A stretch of 64,000 nucleotides of DNA. It comes from Adiantum capillus-veneris. Lineage: Eukaryota; Streptophyta; Polypodiopsida; Polypodiales; Pteridaceae. Numbering within the stretch: position 1 is the stretch's first letter; the number at the start of each line of letters is the position of its first letter. This document shows positions 25,701 to 64,000 of the stretch, piece by piece. The translations under genes were made by a program, and so were the position numbers. A model generated the notes under the pieces. It was not told where the DNA came from and did no database searches. It saw only the letters and a list, made by a program, of their open reading frames with translations. The stretch is from contig CM043968.1 in the NCBI GenBank assembly GCA_014529385.2, positions 128,563,018 through 128,627,017 on the forward strand, written 5' to 3'.

Positions 25701-28239
25701 AAGGAGTACGGATCCACCCTTTTTTTTGTAAACTCTAATTCAAACACTCTGTGAGCACATATAACTATCTATCACCCTCTATTTTATTCTATTGTATCTT
25801 CATATATGAGATAGCCCCATGATTGATTGGCCTTAATTATGAACACTCATTTGAGGTAATTGTACAAACATGAATATCAGTCACATTGGCACCGATGACT
25901 ACCTTATGATCACTAAGCCACCTCTAGGCTCTTATGAGTATGATTATGAGCCTTTGATAGGCACCTATGAGTATGCAAGGAGCCATTGTTGACATATGAG
26001 TGCTTTCACATAGTCTAAACCCCAAGAGGAGGTTTGCTTTGAATGAGCTTTAGCCTATGAATAGCCTCTTACCTTATGCACATATATGGCATTACATGAT
26101 GATACTTCATTACAATGAAATGAAACCCAATGTTGGTGCATGCACATTTTCACTAGCCTTCAAAGCTTCCCCCCATTTGTAGGGTCAACCCACCTTTCTA
26201 GGAGCCTCCTCACATGACTCTTCGGTTCTTTCACGAAGCACTACCTACACTAGTCTCACCTCCTCATATGCCAAGCTCTAGGCTATGAATATAGATTTTT
26301 TCTAAGAGATTTTCTAGGTTCAATAATCGAGGTTCTCTATTGTAAAATTACTCGCGATTATGTTCATTATTAATAGGTCTTTGCCTAATCCTCCATAGCT
26401 CCCTCTGACAATCACAAACTCCTCTTTCCTCAGTTCAAACCATATTACTTTAATTATCAAGGTTGTAGATAATGATAGTCAATTTCTTTGCCTACTTAGG
26501 TGCATAAAATGACTTTCTTCTTTTTGTCAAAGAAAAACCAACAATTATATAGGCACTCCTCCCCCTCCTTTGCAAACACAAACTTATTGTTTCTTATACA
26601 AAGTTGCTCTTAGTTATTCTTCTTTACTTTTTATATGCAGATATATATACAAACATGATCAAAAGGGCATCAATAATGCATTGATAATTTGAGGAAGTAT
26701 CAATGGGAAAAGCTACTCAAATACATGCTACTAACCTCAAAGTCAAGTCATACAAAGCAACTTGTTAATAGGGAAAAAAGCAACAAGATATCAATCATAC
26801 ATCGGTTTTAAACAAAGAATTGCTATTTACATTGTGTTGCAAATGCACATAAAGTAAAAGTACTGAGTATTAAGAAAAAAATTAAGCAAAAAAAATGCTT
26901 CTTACCATAGATATACATTCCTTCTTCCATCTTGTGATTTGTAATTCTATAGTTTTTATTATTCTAATTACCAACAATTACATCTCTTTACATGTAGATA
27001 CAAAGCATCTCTTTATTAATATTTACATTTCTTTACATGTAATACAAAGCACCTACAAACCAAGAATTTTCTTCTCCTCCTTGAATAAAAATATTTGGTC
27101 GCCGAAACCATCCATGTACCATAGAAGAAGACAAAAAAAAACCAATTGCTAACCACAAAAATATCTCAACCTCAACCACGCTTAGATTGATCCAAGAATT
27201 TCTATAGTTGTGGTGCTACAAGTGAGTATTCTATTAGATCGTCTTACAAAAATGAGGAAGCCCTACATTTTCATATTCCTTGGTACCTCAATAAAATTTT
27301 GTAGCATTCTTACTATAAAATTTTGATTGATTCTACAATTGTGGTGCTACAACTTAGTGTTATATTAGATTGTCTTACAAAAATGAGTAAGCCCTACATT
27401 TTCATATTCCTTGGTACCTCAAGAAAATCTTAAAGCATTCTTACTTTTAATATCAGTCTTAAACATATCACGCATTTTCAAGATTACACATTATTGATTT
27501 AGACAAATAAAGAATTCAATTACAACACTTCATCCAAATATAATTTTATGGTGGATGCAATAGTATGTTTCTACTAAGCAAAGATAGTTGCAGTAAGAGT
27601 AAAGCGCTAGCTAGAAGTGATCACTAGGCTTTTAACGCTAATGTTGTATCTTTCATAAGTTGCCCTTAGTTATTCTTCTTTACTTATTTATATGTAGATA
27701 CATACAAACAAAATCAAAAAAGGTATCGATAATACATTATCAAGTCAATAAAACCATCAATGAAAAAAGAAATTTTTTCATCTAACATTTAACATTCCAT
27801 ATAAAAAAGGGACAAATTGGGAGCAATCTACGTACGAAGTACTTTATGTAAAGTGAGAAAAACAAGAGGCAAAAAATTGAGTGCCGATCACACATTGATT
27901 TCAAAATATAGATGATATGGTCACTGTGTTGCAACTGTTTGCAAAGCAAGTAAAACTTTAGAATGCGAGAAAAAGAAAGTAAACCCGAACATGGCCTTGC
28001 TTTCATAAACAATTTTTTTTCTTATTTGAAATTATAATTCTTTATTTATTGCAATTACTCTTAAATAAAAAGGACCTCAAAGTAAACCTTTCTTCTTTAT
28101 GGAATAATCACATTGTTGCGAGATTACCAATAACTCATCCAAAAAGTATGTATGTCATATAAGAAGGCGATAAGACAGACAAACTGATAATTGTAAAAGC
28201 TCTAACATCACATGCATTTTAAGTAAACCCAATTCTGTA
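25701..28239. other. AT-rich non-coding DNA with one tandem duplication
   Basis: No gene seen. About 27185-27448 holds two diverged copies of a 131-bp unit, recognisable by the shared phrase GTGGTGCTACAA and by TACATTTTCATATTCCTTGG. Confidence 0.5.
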
Positions 28240-31230
28240 ACTTTTTGAACAAACCAATAGTATAGTGTAAAGCACCATATTGCCAAGTCATTAAAGGAAG
28301 ACAGAGCATGATAAATGACAACAAACTGCACATCATTATGGGTAAACTCCCATCAAATTACAAAAAACTATCTTTTGCACCTAACTGTAATGTTTTTTTT
28401 AACCTTCCAACATGAAATTTAGAGGTAAACTTCAAATTTTACCCTCTCCCCTTAGTGATACAAACTATTCTACAAAGAAGTGTTACTTTATATGACTCCT
28501 CCTTTACTTTTGACAAGTGTGCAAGATTGGCACACATATCTCAAGTGACATTATGTAAGATCTTTTTTTCCTTGAACACTATCTTCATTTTGAGGAAAAT
28601 TTTCTAAAAACACAATACCATAAATTTCAAAAACTTCAATCACACAAATTTTATGACATTGATAAAGGTCTCACGACCTTTGTGGAGCACAATTTGAGAG
28701 TAAATTTTGCGATTATAATTTTCAAAACTGGTAAATTTATAGATAATCCATTTCGAGTATGAACAAGCAATACCACAAGAGAAAATGACACCCTACTTGA
28801 TTTTCCAAAATGTCAAAAAAAATATCCTTAGAACAAACCTAGCCTAAACACCATATTCACCTCCTTCTAGGGGCAATGCAATTGTGCGTGTTAAGTCACC
28901 CTGTTTTTAAAATGTCTTGTCTTCCATGTGGAAAATGGTGATGTCAACATTCTCTAAAACCTTTTGGACAATCAAGGTAAAAAGTAAGGAGCAAAACATG
29001 TAAGTAATACTTTATGAAGCTATGTTTGCTCAAGAAGCACAACTCTCTCTTGCATAATACACAAGTGGTGAGGATTAAAGTTTTTGAAATTGAGAAAATA
29101 TGCTCGAGATGGAATATGTAATAACAAGCCTCTTACAAAGATGATCTCAACACTTTCATTCTCACCCCTTTTCTAATTTACACACACACACACAGTTCTT
29201 GACGGTAGTATTTCTAATTGCACTCAGTGACAACTTTGCACTCTTACAAAGATGATCTCAACACTTTCATTCTCACCCCTTTTCTAATTTACACACACAC
29301 ACAGTTCTTGAGGGTAGTATTTCTAATTGCACTCGGTGACAACTTTGTGCACTTCTTGACGATTGTACCACTGTACTCGATGCATGGATTACCTTAGAGA
29401 GGCATTTCGGAGCTATTGCTAAGATTGCATTGGAAATGCAACTCTATAGATTGGTCATGGAGCCCGGGGAGGATGTGTCCTCTTGTCAACAAGCTCAAAA
29501 GCATCTGCACACAACTCACCTATATCCAAAGTCTTGTAGAAAATAAGAATCAAATTGATCATATTAAAGGCTAATCATTATGCAAAGTTTGGGCAAATCG
29601 TGACAGTGCTCAAAGAGAAAGACCCATGTGCCTAAAATTGAAGATTTCATAAACTCTCTCCAAGTGCATGAGAAGAAGTTTACAGCCAAAGACACTAGAG
29701 GCACTCTAATTGTCACCAACAATCATTACAACAGAAGCACCAAAAAGAATTTAAATTGTATAGATTGTGGACGCACAAATCACTTTTCGAAGGATTGTTA
29801 TGAAGTGAATCTTTGTTGCATTTGTGGTAAGAACAATCAACAAGACCCACAAGTAGAGGTTTTTTGGGTATAGACTTTGTTTCACCTTCAACTCATGGGT
29901 GAACCTTCTCTCCATATCATCATCCTATGCGTCAAGCCATGTGTGAAAAACCCATGTGAAAGACGTGTGAATCCTTATCAACATCCTATGTATTATATTG
30001 TCATGTCACATATGCTTATATGGAAATCCTATCTAGCTTTACAAAAGAGCTTGTGGTGTATAACTTCATGAATAATGAATCAAGTCTATTTTGCAACCAT
30101 ATGCTCGTTTTGCATTGATCAATAGGAGTGTATCCATAATGTATATGCAACGTATTACCACATAATTAAAGAAGTATAAGAGCATGATAATTGTCAATAG
30201 TGTGCACAACATTATAGGTAGACTCTTAATTATGGCTACAGTCCCACCAAATTACAAAAAAATAAACTTTGTACCTAATTGTAAGGATTCTTTTTTATAC
30301 CTTCCAACATAAAATTTAGAGGTGAACTTCAAAAATTGAAAGTTGAATCATACCCTCTCCCCTCAATGATGCAAACTACACCAAACAGAAGTGATACTTT
30401 TTTTAATTGTCGACAAGTGTTGCAAAGATTCTTGTGCACGTCTCCAATACCACATATGGCGAACACAAATCGCCCGAGTACATACCATGCACAAATCCAA
30501 AAGACTAAATACATGATCTTCCATCAAATTATGAGGTCCTACATATTGTACCTAGTCATCTAAGTTTTCCTAATCTTTTAGCCTATAACATGAAGCTAAA
30601 TTAATATAAAATCTTTTTTACTAGGAGCACTATCTTCATTTAAATGAAAATTTCATAAGAATAGAATACCATAGAACACAAAGATTCCATGACAAATTTG
30701 GTGACACAAATGAAGGGCAAACAACCTTTGCAAAGCACTGCATTTTTGTGAATAGAATTTTCATAGCTAGCGACTGCATAGATCACAAGCAGTAACATAA
30801 GAGAACAAGACAATCTACTTACTTGTTTTTCCAAAAAGTCAAAACAAACACCACATAAAGAAACAAACCAACCTAGGCTAAATATCATTCATATTCGCCT
30901 CCTAGGGGCAATGCCACTACACGTGTGTTTTTAAAATGTCGTCTCTTCCAATGCACAAAACCGTTCGGAAAACCGTGGTGCTAGCATTCTCTAAAACCTT
31001 TTAGACAATCAAGGTAAAAACTAAGGACCAAAGGATCTCAGCAATACCGGTGCTCAAATCTGAATGAAATCTTTATGAAGCTATGTTTTCTCAATAACTA
31101 CAACTCTCTCTTGCATAATGCACAAGCGTCAACGATCATAATTTCTTGAGAAAATACGCTTTAGATGGAATATGTATTGAAGAGCTTCTTACAAAGATGT
31201 ACTCATTGCTTTCAAGACTCCACCCTTTCC
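28240..31230 (+). mobile_element. Decayed element: gag remnant between two diverged ~1-kb direct repeats
   Basis: Blocks at about 28240-29170 and 30190-31220 share many phrases in the same order (for example CATTCTCTAAAACCTTTT, ACCTTCCAACAT, GAAAATANGCT...GGAATATGTA). Between them, on the plus strand, 29350-29870 contains a Copia-like gag fragment (DAWITLERHFGAIAKIALEM, then knuckle CIDCGRTNHFSKDC at about 29757). The two blocks may be old LTRs, but I found no clean TG...CA ends or target duplication, so an unrelated segmental repeat is possible. A 111-bp tandem duplication lies at 29131-29352. Confidence 0.45.
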
Positions 31231-31690
31231 TACACACACACACACACACACAGAGAGAGAAGGTCGTAGTTCTAACGTGTGGAAAATCTTCAAAAAAATG
31301 TTTACCCCACCACTCCAAATGGGCCAACAGAGCAAAGTGAACATGAAAAATGTTTCCTTTTTTTGCAATAATTAGGGGTAAAAATTTTGTTAGAACTTTA
31401 ATCTTGAGGGCCTTGTCAGCAGGCAGCTCTTCTTGAACAGCTATAATTTCCACCAGCATGCCCACGCAGGGCAGTGGGTGAGGTTCTCAAGTAAAAGTTT
31501 CACGACTGTCATTAGCAGCAAAATCAAGGAAACTCACCCACACACGGGAGCTTACATTCCGCACAAAAGAGCGAAGACGCATCGACAGGCCACCCGTGAT
31601 TGGGATCTATGCACATTCCGTGTCATCATCCATGACATTTACAAGAATGAAGCACAATAGAACAGAGCTTTGGAGTGCTTTCAAGAAAGC

Positions 31691-60054
<28,364 letters not shown>

Positions 60055-60185
60055 CTGCAATATTAAGCAAACCAGTTCACTGAGCCAAAAGACATCATAA
60101 AAAATTGCAACTCATAATTTCATTTAGATGATTAATGCTTGTGAGGATTACTGCTGCTACTTAGTACTTCATCCTATTTATCTTG

Positions 60186-60554
60186 TGTTATTAAGACTGA
60201 AAGCTATAAAGTAGACTTGAGAGACTTGAACACAGATGTTTGATTGATTGAATGAATACATAGCCTCCTTTATATAGGAGATGGCAAGACATGTACGAAG
60301 AGGCATGTCTGTTGACGAAGAGACATGACTCTAGACTAAGAGTTACATCCTTTGACCAATAGTTATGATAGTCCTTGTAGAGACGTGACCATTCTGTGTA
60401 AGGGTGCAACCATTCGATAAAGAGGTGTATCCGTTGGACGAAGAGACACACCCTTTCGAGGACGGGGTCTCCATTCTGGCCCATCTTTGTATGTGCAGCA
60501 GGATCAAGTGCAAGAAGGTACCATGTGGATGAAGTGAACGTCACAATCATGACA
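60186..60554 (-). repeat. Probable gypsy 3' LTR (minus strand) with polypurine tract
   Basis: On the minus strand the sequence AGATGGGAGGGAA is followed by TGTCATGATTGTGACG, a typical polypurine tract plus LTR start. A TATA motif CTATATAAAGGAGGC follows at about 60280. The far end is uncertain (ATAACA at 60186 or a few bases further). It contains repeated AAGAGACATG-type phrases. The internal region upstream is short and non-coding, so most of the element is lost. Confidence 0.6.
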
Positions 60555-60879
60555 TTCCCTCCCATCTAAAATGAGAGCTTCGGTTAAAGAAATGACTTTT
60601 GACGTTGATAGAACTCTGGAAAATAATTGAATCTCCAAAAATCTTCTGTCTTTGAGTTAGCTGGAACTTTTGTCTTGAACTTTTAAGTTTTGCTTCTTGC
60701 AAAACTTTTTGCTTTGACTCATTGCATCATTCAAAGACTTCTCAAAGGAATGTGACTTAATCAAGTTGATTGCAACAAGAGATTGATCTTCATTGTGATG
60801 TAAAACTTCTGGTTGAGGATCTTGCAATAATTGCCAAACATTCGACGAAGAGGAAATCTAAAAATCATCTTTCTACATA

Positions 60880-61680
60880 TTTGATTTTTGCACGAGAAGT
60901 TTCAAAATAATTGTCAGTCAAACTTTTCTTTGTTAGATAAAGAAAGGTCAGCTTTTTTGCTTGAGTTCATTGACTGTTTTTCTGATTCATTACCATCTCA
61001 GTTACTGCCGAAGAGGCCTGAGGATCATGAGATAGATTTGGTACCAGGTTGTAGCCCACCAAATAGGCTTCCATACACGGTCAAAAAGAGATTATGAACC
61101 TAGTTCTTAACCCTTTTTCTCTCCAATGCTCCTAGTGCAGAAGAAAGATGGTTCTTGGCATATGTGCATTAATTACGGTGCATTGAATAATAATACCATC
61201 AACAACAGATTTCCCATTCCAAGGATTGATAATATTCTTGATCGCTTAGAGGGTGCGGCAAATTTCAGCAAGATAGATCTTAAGAGTGGATACCATCAAA
61301 TTCGTATTAGGCCAAAGGATGTGCACAAGAACGTGTTTAAAACAAAATTCGGTCTATATGAGTTTCTACTGATTCCATTTGGTCTTACAAATGCTCTTGC
61401 TACGTTCAATAGGATGATGGACAAGATTTTCCGTCCACATCAAAAGTGTGTTGGGCACATTCTTTGATGACATGATAGTCTATTCGAAGAATGGAGAGGA
61501 GCATAGGCATCATTTAACCATTGTGTTCAAAGAGTTACGCAATAACAGGTTGCTCATCAACGGCAAGAAAAGTGAATTAAGACATCCACTTTCGAGGGTA
61601 GATCCACTTTCGGGGGCATATAGTGTCAAAGGTTTCGTTCGTCCACTGAAGCTTCGGAAGAAGGTAGTGGAGAAGTAGCA
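60880..61680 (+). pseudogene. Gypsy (chromovirus-like) reverse transcriptase fragment
   Basis: Plus strand, in three frames. 60888-61097: PKRPEDHEIDLVPGCSPPNR. 61126-61467: [40 protein letters not shown] and [20 protein letters not shown]. 61448-61678: [21 protein letters not shown] deletion near 61095 removes the segment between the first two blocks. The rest of pol is missing. It is in antisense to ERDJ2. Confidence 0.88.
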
Positions 61681-61843
61681 TTAGTTGTTCGAGAAGTCAT
61701 AGGACGACTCCGAGAAGTATTTTGGCATGGTTACGTCTCAAAGGAAATAACGAGCAGGTGCAGGATCTTGGTCGGGAACAGGTTCTCGGATAGGTTATCC
61801 AAGTAACAGGCCAGAATGTGGTGTGCGACGAATGGGAAACTAG

Positions 61844-62257
61844 TCAATCCGACTCAAAAGGAACTCGTAATGTGGTAACTCTGTCTGCTCGCACCGAATG
61901 GTAATCCGCCAAACCGACCACCTCTGGAACCCGAAACGGCGTTGCGAGATGTGCACCAGGTACTCTCTTTCTAGAGGGTTGGGAGGTTCGGGAGAGACAT
62001 GGGAGACGGAATCCCCACGGGTACTTCCGAGACTGCCTACTCTGGGATGGTGCAAGAATAGGTATTGGTGCAGGAATCTCTGCAATTTCCGGCTCTGGAG
62101 AATCCAGAATGAGCATGATGTCGGGTTTCGACGAATCGGAGATGATGATAATCTCGCGGGGAGGAAGAGGTTCTCGTGCAGGAGTCAATAAAGACAAAGG
62201 AGGATTCTCTAGAAGGATTTCTTCCGACAGATCGTCTACATACGCGCAAGAATGCAA
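61844..62257 (-). other. Open frame of 137 aa, unknown, Pro/Ser/Arg-rich
   Basis: Minus strand, ATG 62257 (MHSCAYVDDLSEEILLENPP). It has a run of IIIISDSS and Pro-rich stretches and no recognised domain. It adjoins gypsy sequence and may be linker or gag-like sequence of a decayed element. Confidence 0.25.
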
Positions 62258-62807
62258 GCGCTGGAGTTTTCCTCTGCAATGCGGGCTCGTACAGCGGGTT
62301 GCGTTGCTTTCATTTGAGTTGCATAAATTATCTTAGTTATGTTTTTTTTTTCAATAAGTCACCCCCTTTTGGCCGATCACCCCAAATTTGGGGCGGGCTG
62401 GTCACTTATAATAGGTAATTATAAGGCTTATAATAAAAAGGTCAACCTACGTAAACTGAAAACTCAGCGACGTATAACTCAGCCAACGAAAGGTTGCAGA
62501 TTTCAGCAAGCGTAAAAAAAAAAAACCAAGCGCTGCCTACTTGCTGACGTTTGGGGTGGAAATGGTGCTGCCGCTTGGGAAGAGGTGTGGCGTAGGGGCA
62601 TCACTCTACAAGTACTTACTATGCACACGAGCCTCCGGGTACACGCAGTGCGCAACTCTCCAGGTACGCCACACACATGCTCCGGGTACGCCATACACTC
62701 ACACACATTGTTGTCTGCCCTTTTTTAGTTTTCTTAGATCATGGTTTATAATTATACTTCGTTTTTCTCTAGCGCACAGCAACGTAGGGCCTGCTGACAA
62801 CATGTAG

Positions 62808-62880
62808 TGCGGGGGCAGGGTTCGAACCTGCAGTCTTCAGGTCATGAGCCTGACGAGTACCGATGGTAGGCTAGGTGGTC
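62808..62880 (-). pseudogene. tRNA-Met(CAT)/organellar fMet-like relic, 3' two thirds conserved
   Basis: On the minus strand, a perfect 5-bp anticodon stem TCAGG/CCTGA encloses loop CTCATGA (anticodon CAT). After variable bases AGACT comes a perfect T arm GCAGG-TTCGAAC-CCTGC, then acceptor strand CCCCGCA. This part closely resembles plant mitochondrial/plastid tRNA-fMet. The 5' acceptor strand and D arm do not pair properly, so it is a relic, an organelle-derived insert or a tRNA-derived SINE head. Confidence 0.6.
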
Positions 62881-62889
62881 CCTATGCTG

Positions 62890-63225
62890 GTGGGCAACCA
62901 ACCCCCTGGCCCACGCTTAAAGCATTTATGCTTGCTGATACCACATCCTAAAGCGCTACAAACTTAAGCCAGCATGCACTGTTATGACCAAAGGCGTTGA
63001 ACCTTCCAATAACATATGACTTTTAAAACAAACCTAGCTAATATGATGTTCATAGAATTAATTAGAACAGGTGAGAGTTACCTCATACACGTAGGCAATC
63101 GGGCACCATCTTTCCTCTGCTGCCATACAACTCACGAGGTGAGGGTTGCAGGAAGCGTAGGCAATGACGAAGTTAGGTAGACGCCAAGTCCAAAGGCCCG
63201 GGAAAAAAGTTTTCTCTGATACCAT
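62890..63225 (-). mobile_element. Copia 5' leader remnant with tRNA-Met primer site
   Basis: Directly after the LTR end (63226) the minus strand reads ATGGTATCAGAG, a tRNA-Met primer site, followed by leader-like sequence without coding capacity. It belongs to a second Copia copy sharing the LTR at 63226-63585. Confidence 0.65.
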
Positions 63226-63386
63226 TGTGAGGATTCTAGTTGCTAATCCTTCATTAATTACTTAAACTCATGATTAAGACTTAAGAAACTGTGGGGGAGC
63301 AGGAGAGAGAGCCCACTTGCTGTCCTATGCAATGAGAGTGAAGGAGAAGAGAAGAGAGGCGCTGAAGAAGCTCACGCAGAGAAAAC

Positions 63387-63421
<35 letters not shown>

Positions 63422-63585
63422 CGTTGAATTTTTTTGGGAAAAAGCCACGCTATTTCATTTGGGTTTCACCTTTGAGTATATGAGTAAGTGACTAGGGGGC
63501 CATTCACACTTGGGCCCCCTCACTTATAAGTCTTTTTAACTTATAAGTTATAAGTACAAGGCACTTAGGCTTTTATTCCCTAACA
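63226..63585 (-). repeat. Copia LTR shared by two tandem copies
   Basis: 360 bp on the minus strand, TGTTAGGGAATA to CCTCACA. Upstream it is preceded by a polypurine tract (AGGTGGGAGGT) and RNase H of one Copia. Downstream it is followed by a primer binding site, as at a 5' LTR. It has a GA/TC microsatellite at 63389-63419. Confidence 0.8.
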
Positions 63586-63664
63586 ACCTCCCACCTAAAG
63601 GCAATGTACCTTGGGAGATCAAAGAATCAGCTAACTATGATACAACAGCTGATCATGCACTTAC
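63586..63664 (-). other. Copia 3' UTR and polypurine tract
   Basis: On the minus strand, from the pol stop to the LTR, ending AGGTGGGAGGT. It primes plus-strand synthesis. Confidence 0.8.
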
Positions 63665-64000
63665 TCATCCAACACCCATCATCTGACGGCAATATGCAAA
63701 CCGCTCTGCTGGAAGACTCTTGGTCAAAAGATCTGCAGGGTTGTCATATGTGTGCACCTTGACAAGTGTAATGCTCTTGTCATCAAGCACACTTCTGATA
63801 AAATGATACTTCACCTCTATGTGCTTTGTCTTGGCATGAAAAACAGGATTCCTTGCAAGCATAATAGCACTCTGACTATCACAGTGTAGCACAGGAACCG
63901 GTGACTTAATGCCAAGCTCTTCTACCAAACGCATGAGCCACAAAGCTTCTTTGCATGCCTCAGTGGCAGCCACATACTCAGCCTCAGTGGTAGACAAAGC
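63665..64000 (-). CDS. Copia RNase H, C-terminal end of pol, runs off window
   Basis: Open from the window edge to the stop at 63665. Contains MSTTEAEYVAATEACKEALW, LHCDSQSAIMLARNPVFHAK, HIEVKYHFIR and PADLLTKSLP, all standard Copia RNase H signatures (catalytic E and D visible). The rest of pol is beyond 64000. Confidence 0.93.
   Translation of the reverse strand, partial: ALSTTEAEYVAATEACKEALWLMRLVEELGIKSPVPVLHCDSQSAIMLARNPVFHAKTKHIEVKYHFIRSVLDDKSITLVKVHTYDNPADLLTKSLPAERFAYCRQMMGVG

Noticed and set aside
60055-64000. Upstream ERDJ2 exons (J domain, membrane segments)
   Set aside because: I looked on the minus strand for the expected HQTLSAYYYLMKP-like and HPD-containing exons and saw none; they probably lie beyond the window.

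Overview
This is nuclear DNA of a land plant with a large, repeat-swollen genome. The evidence is a spliced host gene encoding a plant-type ERdj2/SEC63 translocon protein, Copia elements primed by initiator tRNA-Met, a Ty3/gypsy element primed by tRNA-Asp, L1-like LINEs, a hAT fossil and many long TG and TC/GA microsatellites. The size of the introns would fit a fern or a gymnosperm, but the sequence alone does not settle the lineage.

Layout. 1-6,800: two Copia elements on the minus strand, the younger (LTR 2126-2447) inserted into the reverse transcriptase of the older. 6,800-9,253: TG microsatellites, a small-LTR Copia end and a decayed gypsy 3' end. 10,754-24,340: a complete Ty3/gypsy element with target duplication AAAGT, gag with four zinc knuckles, protease, RT/RNase H, integrase, a second retropepsin-like domain after integrase and an extra acidic ORF. 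24,341-31,230: AT-rich sequence with Copia gag remnants and duplicated blocks. 31,691-60,054: the ERDJ2/SEC63 gene on the minus strand; four 3' exons lie in 31,691-33,111 and the next upstream exon is at 59,877-60,054, so the intron between them is 26,765 bp. 60,055-64,000: more intron or upstream DNA with gypsy fragments, a tRNA-fMet-like relic and a Copia tandem junction.

The giant intron carries the most interesting pattern. At least five LINE insertions, on both strands, are embedded in (TC)n/(GA)n tracts, most with the tract at both ends. This suggests a LINE family that targets TC microsatellites. One copy is full length (51,050-57,819, with ORF1 and ORF2 in one frame separated by a single TGA) and is itself split by a 1,625-bp solo LTR with target duplication TAATG. 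Removing the LTR and one duplicate restores the endonuclease frame exactly.

Most transposon ORFs are broken. Every stop that can be compared with a sister sequence is CAG to TAG, as expected for deamination of methylated CHG sites. The 36,125-38,404 LINE frame has no stop over 759 codons and is close to the 58-59 kb copy, so this family was active recently.
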